A stretch of DNA of 64,000 bases from Burkholderiales bacterium (GTDB taxonomy: Bacteria; Pseudomonadota; Gammaproteobacteria; Burkholderiales; SG8-41): positions 186,001-250,000 of the forward strand of contig DATAJS010000001.1 of the NCBI GenBank assembly GCA_036262035.1, given 5' to 3'. This document shows, piece by piece, positions 13,955 through 25,900 of the stretch. A program made the translations under genes and the position numbers. Numbering within the stretch: position 1 is the stretch's first letter; every line of letters begins with the position of its first letter. The notes under the pieces are model-generated. The model searched no databases. It saw only the letters and a program-made list of their open reading frames with translations, and was not told the origin of the DNA.

Positions 13955-16900
13955 TCACTTCGGCTTCGCCTGCGCGCACGCCAGCGCAGATTCCGGGTCG
14001 CCCTGCACCGCCGTGCACAGCTCGGGCGCGCGCGCGATGCCGGCGGCCGTGGCGATGGCCTCCTCGGTCGCTTCGTCGAAAAGGTCTTCGCGCTGCCGGC
14101 GCAGCAGCTCGCTGATCTGCTGTGGATCGGTGATCAGCACCGGCCGGAAGTTGAACACGACCTCGCGATGGGTGAAGTCGTTGGCGAACTCGTAGTGCGG
14201 CGCGCGCGCGGGATCGCCCGTGAGCCATACCGTCGGGAAGGCGCGGCTCGAGTTCGGCGTCACGACGAACTGGCCCGGTACGTCGACGCGCAGCGGCACC
14301 GCCTCGGTTCCGAAGATCCCGCCGTTCGCCGACGTGCCGTTGAAGGTCAGGGCCGCCGGACCGCTGAAGCCGGTGAACGGCAGCAGCGCCTGGACGAGCC
14401 CCGTCGCCGGATCGACGAGCACCTGGATCGCGCTCACGACGATCTGCTGGCCGCGGGTCCTCGCGTTGAAGGCGATCGTGCTGCCGTTGACGTCCAGCAG
14501 CGCGAGCGGCGTCGCGTTGCCGACGTTCTGGAACGTGACGTTGCCCGATCCTGCGTCGACGCCCAGCGAACGGTTGGTCGCGCCGCCGCCCGGATCGACG
14601 CCGTTATTGAACTGCACGCTGTTGTTCGCCGCCCCGCCGGTGTTGATCGTCAGGTTCTGGTTGAGCTGCACGTTGCCGGTGAAGCTGACGGTCTGTCCGC
14701 CCGGCCCGGCCGTGACGTTCACGGTCTGCGGCGACGAGCCGTTGAACACCGTCGTGTTCGGGCCGGAGATCACGTCGAAATCGGCGAACGCCGCGTTCGC
14801 GCCGACATTGCCCGAGAACGTGACGGTGCCCGTCGGCGCGTTGACGAGCAGCGTGCGGTTGTTCGTCGCCGCGTCGGCGTCGAGCGCGCCGCCGAACGTC
14901 ATACCGCCGGCGGTCGAGTCGAGGCGGGTGTTCGCGCCGATCACGACCGGGTTGTTGTAAGTCTGCGATCCCGTCGTCGTCACCGCGCCGCCATTGATCT
15001 GCGTGCCCGATGCGCTCGTGGTGAGCGAGCCGAGCGGATTGCCGTTCCCGCCGACCACGCCGTCGAAGCGCGCGACGTTGCCCGAGGTGATCGTGAGCGC
15101 GCGCGGCGTCGCCGGCGACTCCAGCGTGCCGGCGAAGGTGAGCGTGCCCGCGCCCGAGTTGAGCGTCGTATCGCCTGCGAGCGTGACGTTCTCGTTGTAG
15201 CTTTGCGCGCCCGTCGTCGTGAGCGCGCCGATGAGGCTCGTCGCGCCGCCGTTGCCCGTCGTGAGCGCGCGGATGCCGGTAAACGCCGCGCCGTCGATGC
15301 TCGTGGTCCCCGAGAAATTCAGCGTGAGATCGTTGTTGCCGCCGGTCACGGTGCCGGCGAACGTCGGCGTGGTGCCGGTGAGCGTCGTCGCGCCGGCCAG
15401 CACGACAGCGTCGTCGTAGCGCTGGGTGCCGGTGGTGGTGAGATTGCCGGTGAGGTTCGTCACCCCGCCGCCGCCGCTCGTGAAGTTGCGCACGGCGGTG
15501 AAGGTCGTGCCGTTCACCGTGTGCGTGGCGGAGAAGCTCAGCGTGAGGTCGAAACCGCCGCCGACGACGATGCCGCCGAACGTGGGTGTGGTGCCGGTGA
15601 GCGTCGTGTCCGCGCCGAGCGTGACGTTGCCGCCGTAGCTCTGGGCGCCCGTAGTGAAGACGCTGCCGGTGTTGAGCTGCGTGGGTCCGCTCACGGACAA
15701 CGCCGACAGCGGCTGGACGGAGTCTCCGACCACGCCGTTGAACGTCGTCAGTCCGCTGGTGGTGACGGTGAGGCTGTGCGGCGTGAGCGGCGATACGATC
15801 GCAGCGCCGAACGTCACGCTCGCGCCGTTCGTGGCAACGACGACGTCGTTCGCGAGCTGCACGGGCGGCGCGAGGGAGACCGTGCCGCCGTTCGTCGTCA
15901 CGTTGCCGTTGAGCTGGATCGGCCGCGGCCGCGCTGGGCTGATCGGGACGTCGTTGACGATGGTGCCGGTGGTGATGACGTCGAGCGGCGCGCCCGCCGC
16001 CGCGATGTTGATCGCGTTGAGCGCGACCACGCCGCGTCCGGCATCGGTGCCTTCGGTGCTGTTGAGGAAGATGCCGTCGGCGGCGGTCGTGCCCGTCGTC
16101 GTGAGCGTAGCGAAGCCCTGGACGTTGGTCGCGCCGCCGCTCGCGTATTCGGTGACGATGTCCTGGCGCGCCGCTGCGCTGCCGATGCGCTGTCCGTTGA
16201 GCGTGAGCGTCCCGCTGGTCGCGGTGTCGTTGCCGCTGCCGTTCGAGACCGTCGCGAGGTTGGGACCGATCGTGCCGGCCTGGATCGCGCCGGTGGTGGT
16301 GACGGTCACCGAACCGGTGCGCGCCGTCGTTGCACCGGGGGTGCCGCCGTCCGCCTGCGCGATACCGCTGAAGATGCGGCCGGCGCCGGTCACGCCCGCC
16401 GCGCCCGCGGTCACGGTGATGTCGCCGGTGATTGCGTCCACACCGGGCGTCGCCGTCGTGTTCACGGCGCTGGTGAAGATGCCGCTCGTGGACGAGCCGA
16501 GATCGACCCCGCCGCTCGAGCTCACGTTGGCGCTTCCGGCGCTGAGCCCGCCTTGGAACGAGATCGCTCCGCCGCCGGTCGTCGTCAGGCGCACGTCGTC
16601 GCCGTTGAAAGCGAGACCGTTGCCGCCGACGCCCACGCCGGCGAACCAGAGCAGCGGCGCACCGTTCGTCGTGCGGATGTCGAGAATTTGCCGATCCGCG
16701 GTGCGAGTCATTGCAATAACCCCGAGCGTCGCGGCGCTGGTGACGAACGCGTCTCCCGCGGCGCCCGTTCCGCGCGACGTCAGGAACAGCACGCCGCCGT
16801 TAGCGGCGGGGACGCCGGTCGCTGTGCCGACCGCGACCGCCTGCGGCGACGCCGCGGTGCCGATGCCGCGGCCCCTCACGATGACGTTGCCCGTAGTGAC

Positions 16901-19900
16901 CGTGTCGTCGGCGCCGCCGCCGGTCATCGTCGCGTTGCCGCTGCGTAAGAGGCCCGTGCGCACGTCGCCGGCGGTGCCGCCGTCGACGGTCAACGAGCCG
17001 GACGTCGCGAAGACCGCACCGCCGGCGCCGGTCGCGGTGACCGCGCCGGTGGAGAGCGTGCCGGCGCCGGTAACGCCCGACGCGGCCGTGATGCCGATAT
17101 CTCCTGTGGCGATGAAGGCCGCGGGGGCCGCCGCATTGACGGCGCTCGTCGCGAGGTTTGCATTCAGGTTCACCGCACCGGCGGAGGTCGCCGAGATGTT
17201 GCCGGCCGCCATGTCGCGCGCGAACGTAATGCTGTTACCGGCTGCGGCCGTGTTGGCCGTGAGGGAATCGCCGTCGAGCGCGTTGCCGCTGCCTTCGACG
17301 CCGGTATCGGCGCCGCCGGCGAGGAAGGTGAGGTTCCCGCCTTGCGCCTCGAACCTCAGGGACTGCTGGTTGTTCGGCGCGGTGGTGATGTTCCGCATCG
17401 GGAGTCCGGTCGCGCTGCTGACGAGGATCTGGCCGGCCTCGGAGTCGGACGCCGTGCGAACGCCGGTCGTGGCGACGTCGAGGACACCCTGCGTGTTCGT
17501 GCCGCCGCCCGAGGCCGTGCCGAACGCGATGAACTGTGAGTTGCCGGAAACGCCGATGCGGTTCGCGCTGAGCGCGATGTCGCCCGTACGAGCCTGGCCG
17601 GACGCGCCGGACGTCGCGCTGCCGGTCGTCATCTGTCCCGCGAGCAGCGTGCCGCCGCTTGCGGTGACGTCGATCGAGCCCGAGCGAGCGGTCCCGCTGG
17701 CCGGTCCGCTACCCCCCGCGGTCGCATTGCCGGTCGTAAGCGTGCCCGCGCCCGTGATCGAGCCGTTCGCGAGCAGCGTGATACCGCCGCTCGTCGCGGC
17801 GGCGCCGGGAACGCCGCCCGTGCTCATGCTGCCCGTGCTGACCGGGCCGGTGATCGTGATCGCTCCGCCCGCGACGACGTCGTAGCCTTGCGACCCTGCG
17901 GCGCTGTTCGTGACGGCGCCTATCGTATTCAGCGTGACCGCATCGGTCTCGTTCACGAACACCCCGCCGCTCGTGCGGCTTCTCGCCGCCAGCGTGGCCG
18001 CGGCGGTGTTGACGCGCGCACTCGTTCCGGCCCCGACGCCGGTCGCGCTGTCGAGCGTGACGTCGTTGCCGCTAACCATCGTCGTGCCGGTCGTGATCTG
18101 TCCTGAGGCGGAAGTCAGCGTCACGTTCGCCGCGGTCACGCCGGCAACGCCGTCGACGGTGCCGACCTGCAGCGAGCCGGAATTGGTGAACGTGAAGTCG
18201 CCGAGGCCGCTGTTGGCGCCAAGCGTCGCGACGTTGTTCTGCGGGTCGGTGATGGTCACCGTGCCGCCCGCGTCGATCGCAAGCGTGCCGGAAGGCAGCA
18301 CGATGCCGCCCGCGATACCGGTGATGCCGCCGCCGGTGTTCAGATGCAGCACCGATACGTTCGGCGCGATGTCGCTCGCGATCGTGATCGCGCCCGACGC
18401 ACTGCCGGCGGCCGCGGTGCCGACGATCAGGCGCTGCGCGGTGATGCCGTTCATCTCGGCCGCGTTCAGCGCGAGACTCGACGCCGAATCTCCGCCCAGC
18501 AGGATCGTCCGGCCCGCGTTCAACGGGCGCAGCGTCACCGTCTGGCCGGCCGCGGTGATGCCGGTCAGCGCCATGTTGTCGGACGTGAGCGTGACGAAGC
18601 CGCCGGACGTAACCGGACCGAGGTTGATCGCGCTGCCCGCGACCGCGTCGAGCGACGCGACGTTCGTCGCACCGGTCACGGTGAACGAGCCGCCTCCGCC
18701 CGTCACCACCACCGACCTCGTGGGACCCGACAGCGAGCCGAAAGACGTGCTGTTGTCGGCGCCGCTGGCACGATCGCTATTGATCGTGAGGTTCGCGCCG
18801 AGCGTAACGGGGCCGGAAAGCGTCGCGGTGTTTCCGCCGGCGATGCCGCCGTTGACGTTCAGCACGGCTCCGTTCAGCCCGATCGCGCCCGCAGTCACAT
18901 CGAAGTCCGCCAGCGCGCCCGTGGCACCTGCGCCGATGTCGCCGCTGAATGTCGCCGTGCCGCTACCAGCGATGACGCTCAGTGTGCGGTTGCCGATGCT
19001 GTTGCTCGCGTCGATCGTCGAGCTGAAAAAAACGCTGCTGTCGCTCGCGCCCGTGCGGTCGGTGTTGATCGTGACCGAACTCGCGCCGAGCGTGACAGCC
19101 CCGCTGAACGTAATCGTCTGCGCTGTCGCGCCGCCGTTCAGGTTGAACGTGCCGGCGTTCAGATTGATCGCGCCGCCAGTGACGTCGAGGTCCGCCAGCG
19201 CCGCTACGTTGCCGACGTCGCCGCCGAAGCTCACGTTGGCGCCGCCGGCATTCACGTTGAGCGCCCGCGGCGCCCCATTCGAATCGATCGACGAGCCGAA
19301 TGTCACGGTGCTGTCGGCAGTACCGGCGCGGTCAGTATTCACCGTCACGTCCGCGCCCAGGGTTACGGGGCCAGTGAACGAGACCGTTTGCGCGGTCGTG
19401 CCGCCGTTCATGTTGAACGTCGGCGCGTTGAGGTTGATCGAGCCGCCGGTCACCGTGAGATTGGTGAGCGGCAGGGCCGCGCCGACATTGCCGTTGAAGC
19501 TCACGCTGCCGCTACCCGCGTTGACGTCGAGCGCGCGCGCCGCTCCGCCCGAATCGATCGTGGAGCCGAAGCTCACGTTGTTGTCCGAAGTCGACCCGGC
19601 GCGATCGGTGTTGATGCGGACGGTGCTCACGTTGTTGAGCTGCACCGGGCCGTTGAAAGCGGCGGTGTTGCCGCCGGCGCTCCCGCCGTTGATGTTGTAC
19701 GTCGACGCGTTGAGATCGATGCGGGTGCCGGCGGTGACGCTGAGGCCCGACAGCGCGCCGGTCGTGCCGACCGAATTCGCGAACGTGACGATGCCGCCGC
19801 CGGAGCTCCCGGCGTTCACGTTGAGAACGCGATTGTTGGCGCCGTTGTCCGCATCGATCGCGCCGGCAAAGGTGACGGCGCTGTCGGGATCGGACGCGCG

Positions 19901-22900
19901 ATCGGCGTCGATCGTGACCGCAGGCACGCCGAGGAAGACCGGGCCGCTGAACAGGTTGCCCTGTGCCACCGTGCCGCCGTCGAGGTTGAACGTCGCCGCG
20001 TTCAGGTTGATGCGGGCGCCGGTCGCGCTGAGGAACGGGAGAGGCGTGGTAACGCCGACCGACCCGCCGAACGTGATGGTGTCCGCCGGCGCGTTCACCA
20101 CCAGCCCGCCCGGGCCTTCGATCTGTGCGAGCGTGACGCTCCCGGCTCCGCCGCCGTGGCCCTGGGTGCTCAAGGTGAGGCCGCCGGCCGCGAGCGACGT
20201 GACGCCGTTCAGCGTGACGCTCGGCGCGGTCGCCGCGCCGGGCGCGATGACGTTGATGGTCGTAGTATTGATCGCGATGCTGCCCGCGGTGACGTCGAAG
20301 TCCGACAGCGATCCCGCGCTGCCGATGACGCCGTCGAACGTCACCGTCGCGTTGCCCGCGTTGACCGCGAGCGCGCGCCCGGTCGCCGTGTTGTCGCCGT
20401 CGATCGCGCCGCCGAAGGTGACGCTGTTGCCGGTACCGCTGCGATTGGCGTTGATCGTCACGTCCGCGCCGAGCACGACATCGCCGTTGAAGCTGACGGT
20501 CTGGGCTGGCGCGTTGCTATCGTTGACGTTGATCGCGGCGCTGTTGAGGCGGATCGTGCGCGCGGTCACGTCGAGGTCGGCGAGCGCGCGGTTGGCGCCC
20601 ACGCCGATGTTGCCGCCGAACGTCGCGGCGCCCCCGCTTCCCGCGTTGACGCTCAGTGTGCGGTTCTGGCCCGCCGTAGCGCTGTTGTCCGCACGGATCG
20701 TCGATGCGAACGTGACATCGGCCCCGGCAGCGGTCGTCGTGCATCCAACGCCCGTCGCGCACGTCGAGTCGACGAGCACGCTGTTGGTCGTGAGCGTGAC
20801 CGGCCCGTTGAGCGCGATCGCCTGGCCGCTCGTGCGGATGTTCGCGCCGAGATCGATGCCGCCGCCCAGCGAGGGCGTGGTGTTCAGCGTCACCGACGCG
20901 TTGTCGGCGCCGGTCACGTCGCCGGTCACGAGCACCGAGAGACCGCGGATCGTCACCGGGTCCTGGAACGTCACGGCGCCGACCGTCGTCGCCGCGGTCG
21001 CCATGGCGCGGCCCAGCGTGATCGACTGGAATCCGTTCTGAAGCTGGTTCAGCGTTCCTGTCGGGAGCGTGAACGTGCCGGAGCCGCCGGCGATGCCCAT
21101 CGCGACGTTGTCGCCGCCGGGCTGGATGAGCAGCGTGCTCGTGCCGCTGACGGTGCCCCCGAACGCGAGGCCGTCGGTGGTCAGCGTGAGCGGGTGATCG
21201 CCCGCGACGAGCGCGCTCGGCCCGCCGCTGAAGCCGAGAACGGCGCCGGTGAAGGCGACGGGCGAGCCCGCAGTGCCGCCGAGCGTGACGGTCGCATCGT
21301 AGCTCTGGTCCACGAGCGTCGTGACGCCGGAGCCGTTCATCGCAACCGGGCCGCCGCCGTTGCTGATCAATCGAGAAAGCGGCTGCGTGCCGCCGACGGC
21401 GCCGCCGAGCGTCACCTGTCCCGAGGTGCTGATCGTGAGCGGGCTCGCAGCGGCCGACGCCGTCGAATCGACGGTGCTCGACAGCGTGATCGCGCCGCCA
21501 GAATCGCTGACGAGGAACACGTTACCCGAGAGCGTCACCGGGCCACCGTAACTCTGGCCGTTGACCGTGCCGACGCTGACGCCGCTGTTCGCGACGTCGT
21601 TGATCGCGATCGGCCCGCCGCCGGTGATCGTGAGGCTGGAAAGGCGATTGCCGTCGCCGACGGTGTCGTTGAACGTCGTGGTGCCGGTCGTGCCGATCGT
21701 CAGCGCGCGCGCGGTGCCGTCGGTCGTGACCGTGTTGTTGAAGGTCACGGCGCCGCCGCTCATGCTCGTGAGCGTCGCACCGTTCGACAGCGACACCGTG
21801 CCGTTGTAAGTCTGTCCGCCGGTGGTGGCCACCGTGCTGCCGCCGAGATCGATCGAGCCGGAGGTGGTCAGCGACGTAAGCGCGGTCGTGTTTCCGATCG
21901 CACCGGGGAACAGCGTCTGCCCTGCCATCGTCGTGAGCGCACCCGCGCCGTTGATCGTGCTGGTGAACTGGAGAAACTCCGTGCCCACATTGATCGTCAC
22001 GTTCGAGCCCGACGCCAGCGTCACGGGGGCGAGGAGCGAGATGCCGCCGCCGCCCGCCAGGGACGCGTCGATCGTCTGCGCCGACGTGCCGTTGAAAACG
22101 ATCGCGGCGCCCGCCACGCCGTTGGTGGTCGCGCTCAATGCAGCGAGCGGCGTGACGTCGCCGACGTTGCCGGAGAAAGTCACGTTGCCGCGCGCGCTCA
22201 CGCCGAGCTGCCGGTCGGTTGCGCCGGTGTTCGCGTTGATGCTGCCGCCGAACGTGATCGGAGCGCCGGTGCAGCTGCAATCCTGGAAAAGCGTGTCGTT
22301 GTTGAGCACGACGTTGTCGTTGTAAGTCTGCGGTCCTTTGACGGTAATGGTGCGCGTGCCGGGCGCACCGGCGAATACGGTCGTGCCGCCACCGCCCGTG
22401 CTCAAACCCCCGAGCTCCGAGCCGGACACGTTGATGTCCGCGTTGAACGTCGTCGTGCCCGAAGTGTTCACCGCGAGCGTCGCCAGCGCGTTCTGGCCGA
22501 GATCGCTGTCGAACCCCGACTGGATCGTCGAGCCGAACGTGATCGCACCGCCGCCGGTGCTCGTCATCGTCGTGTTCGCGCCGAGCGTGAGCGCATCGCC
22601 GTAGCTCTGCGCGCCCGTCGTCGTCACGGACGAGACGGCGCCGGTGGAGGGCGCCGGCCCGCCGTTGAGCGCGGTCGTGCCGCCGGCGTCGGTGGTCAGC
22701 GATGCGAGCGGCGTCGTCGCACCGATGGCGCCGTTGAAAGTCGTCGCGCCGGACGAGTTGACCGTAAGCGCGCGCGCGGGCCCGCCGGTCACGCTGTCGA
22801 TCGTGCGGCCGAAGGTGATTGCGCCCGCTCCCGCCGCGGCCGTGACGTCCGCGCCGAGAAGCACCGCGTGATCGATCGAGATGCCGCCTCCGGCGGTGGT

Positions 22901-25900
22901 GGTGAGATTGCCGCCGAGCGTGGCGGTACCGGAAGCGACCGCTGTCGTGAGCGCGATCGAGCCGCCGCTCGTGATCGGACCGACGCCGATGTTGCCGGCG
23001 TTGAGCGCCACGTTGCCCGCAGGCGCGCTGGTCGCCGACGTGATCGTGATCTCGTTCGTATCGACATTCACGGGCGTGCCGTTGCCCGACACCGTGAGGC
23101 CCCCGAGATGGGTCCGGCCGCCGCCGCCGGTCTGGGTGAAGGACGTCGCGGTGATCGCCCCGGCCGCCGTGCCGCCGTCGAGGCTGCCGGCGACGTTCAG
23201 CCCGGTCGTGATCGTGATGTCCCCGAGCGGTTTGCCGCCGCCGCCGACGGCGCCCTGGAAGACGACGTTGCCGCTGCCCGGATCGATCGAGAGCTTGTTG
23301 AGCGAGACCGCGGTCGCCGACTGGACGGTGCCGGTGAAAACGGCGTTCGCGTCGGCGCCTCTCGCGCTGCCCTCGCCGGCCGACGCCGCGCCGCCTCCGG
23401 TATTCAGAGAGACTGTCTCCTTATCGAGTGTGACCGGTCCCTGCATCAGGATCGCGCCGCCTGCCCCGCCGCTGTCGGGCCCGTCGCCGCTGGCGTTGCC
23501 GCCGCGCGCGTCGAGATTGCCGCGCAGCGTGATCCCCGAAGAGGACGTTGCGGTGATCGCGCCCGCCGCGCCTCCGGCCTCGCCCTCGAAGCCCGAGCCG
23601 AACGGCGATCCGGTGGCCCCGGCCGCACCGCCGGAGCTCGTGACGTCGGAGATCGCGATCGCGCCGCTGCCGCTGCTGATCGTTACTGCGCCGCCCGCGC
23701 CTCCCGCACCGCCCGCGCCGCCCTGAGTGGACCCGTCGCCGCCCGCGCCGCCGTTACCGCCGGCGCCGCCTTGCGTGACCACTGCCGCGGCGAGAGTGAT
23801 CGCGCCATTGCCGGTCGACTGGATGACCACGGCGCCGCCGCTACCGGCGGCGCTGCCGTTACCTCCCGGGTCTCCGGGTCCGGCGCCGTCGATCCCGGCA
23901 GCGCCGCTCGCGCCGCTCGTGGTGATCGAGCCGCCGGGGCCGCTCGTGATCGTGGTGCCGGCGGTGAGCGTCACCGCGCCGCCGTTGAGCCCGCTGAGCG
24001 CGGCCGCACTGGTGTTGATGGCATTGCTGATCGTCAGTGTCGTGTTCGAGCCGACGCTGACGGCGCCGCCGTTCGTCGTGATGCCCGACAGGCCGACGAG
24101 CCCCGCCGTCCCGGCCTGGCTTCCCGCCGCCGGAACGCTGCCGATCGTGAGCCCGAACTCGTCGCGATAGCTGAAGCTCGCGCCCGGACCGATCACGCGC
24201 GCCGCGAGCTGCTTCACGTAGTTCGTGCCGTTGCCCTGAAGAAGAACGCTGCCGATCGAATCGACGAGCAACTGTCCGGTGGCCAGCGTTGCGGCGCCCT
24301 GAGTCGTCTGCAGCCTCGAGTTCGTCGCCGCCTGCATGATCGTGTTGCCGGCGCTCGCGGTCCTCAACTGGATCGCGCCGCCGCTGCCGGCCGTGGCGCC
24401 GGCCGTCTGGATCGCGCCGTCGGGCGTCAGGATGTCGCCGTTGAGCACGATGTTGCCGCTCTCGTTCACCACGGTGACGACGCCGCCGTTGCCTGCGGTG
24501 TCGGCCGCGTCGACGGCCGCGCCGCCCGTCGCGTCGATGCGCTTGAGGGCACTCAGCGTAATGGATCGGTCTGCGACCGCGTTCGTGTGCCGGACGAGGA
24601 CTTCACCGCCGTTGCCGCCGGTGTCGGCGCCGCCGCCGGTAGCCGTCCGTCCCGACGCTTCGATCGTGCCGTCGAGCGTGATCGCGTCGCCGGCCGTGAG
24701 GAACACGTTGCCTCCGGTCGATGTGCCGACGCTGAAATCCGGTCGGGTCCTGATGAAGTCGGTGACGGTCAACGTCGAGTTCGAGCGCACCGTGACCGTA
24801 GCGCCGTTCGTCGTGATCGCGCCGAGCGTGACGGGCGCCGGTACGTCGCCGTTGTCGGTGCCGTCGCCGAAGCCGCTGGTGATCGACAGCGTCCCGCTGC
24901 CCTGGAGGCGGATCAGGGGCGCGTTCGTCCCGCCGTTCGTGAGATCGATGCCGTGCGTGCCGCCGGCATCGCCGCTGCTGGCGAGGTTGCGCGTGCGCAG
25001 CGTGAGGTTGCGGTTCGACGCGATCGTCAGCTCGTTACCGCCGAACGGCGTCGAGCCGGTGCGGATCAGCTTGGTCGCTTCGAGCAGGATGTTCGCGTTG
25101 AGCGACTCGAGCGTCGCTTCGGTGATCGTCGTCGTGCCGCCGGGGTTCTCGGCGAACAGGATCTGGTTGTCGGCGAGATCGTCGTCGGTGCCGGCGCCGC
25201 CGTTGTTCGGGCCGCCGCCGTCGATGACCAGAGTCTCCGGATCGAGGAGCAGCGTGCCCGTTTTGCCTTTGGGCGCGCTCGTGTCGGCACTGCCCGCGAA
25301 AACGAGGTCTCGCTTCCCGGAGACTTCGACGAAGCCGCCGTCGCCGCTCCGTGGACCGCCCTTGGCGGTGATCGCGCCTTCGAAGCGCGTGGAGTCGTCG
25401 GACCAGACGACGACCTTGCCGCCGTCGCCGCTGACGGTCGCGTCGGCGTTGATCGTCACGTCTCGACCGACCGAGGTGCGGAATGCGTTTCGGACGTCCG
25501 CATTCTTCCCCTGGTAGTCGCCGCCGACGAGCACGGTTCCGCCGCCGGTCGCGCCCGAGGCGTCGATCTTCGCCTGGTCGACGAGACCGACGTATTGGCC
25601 GAGCACGCGGACTTCGCCGCCTTTGCCTTGCGTGTTGCTCGCGTCGAGCGTGCCCGCGACGCGCGTCACGCCGCTGTCGCCGCCTTCGAGATAGATCGAG
25701 CCGTTTCTCTCGACCGCTCCTCTCGCCTGCACGATGCCGTCGACGTTGAGCACGGTGTCGAGCAGCGCGTTGCGCGCAGCCGCGCTCATGATCACGCGCC
25801 CGCCGTCCGCCACGATGATCCCGTCGTGCGCGATCTTCGCGTTCGCGGCCGCGGCGTTCACCTTCAGGCTCAGCAGCCCGTCGCCGTGGAAGTCGAGCAC

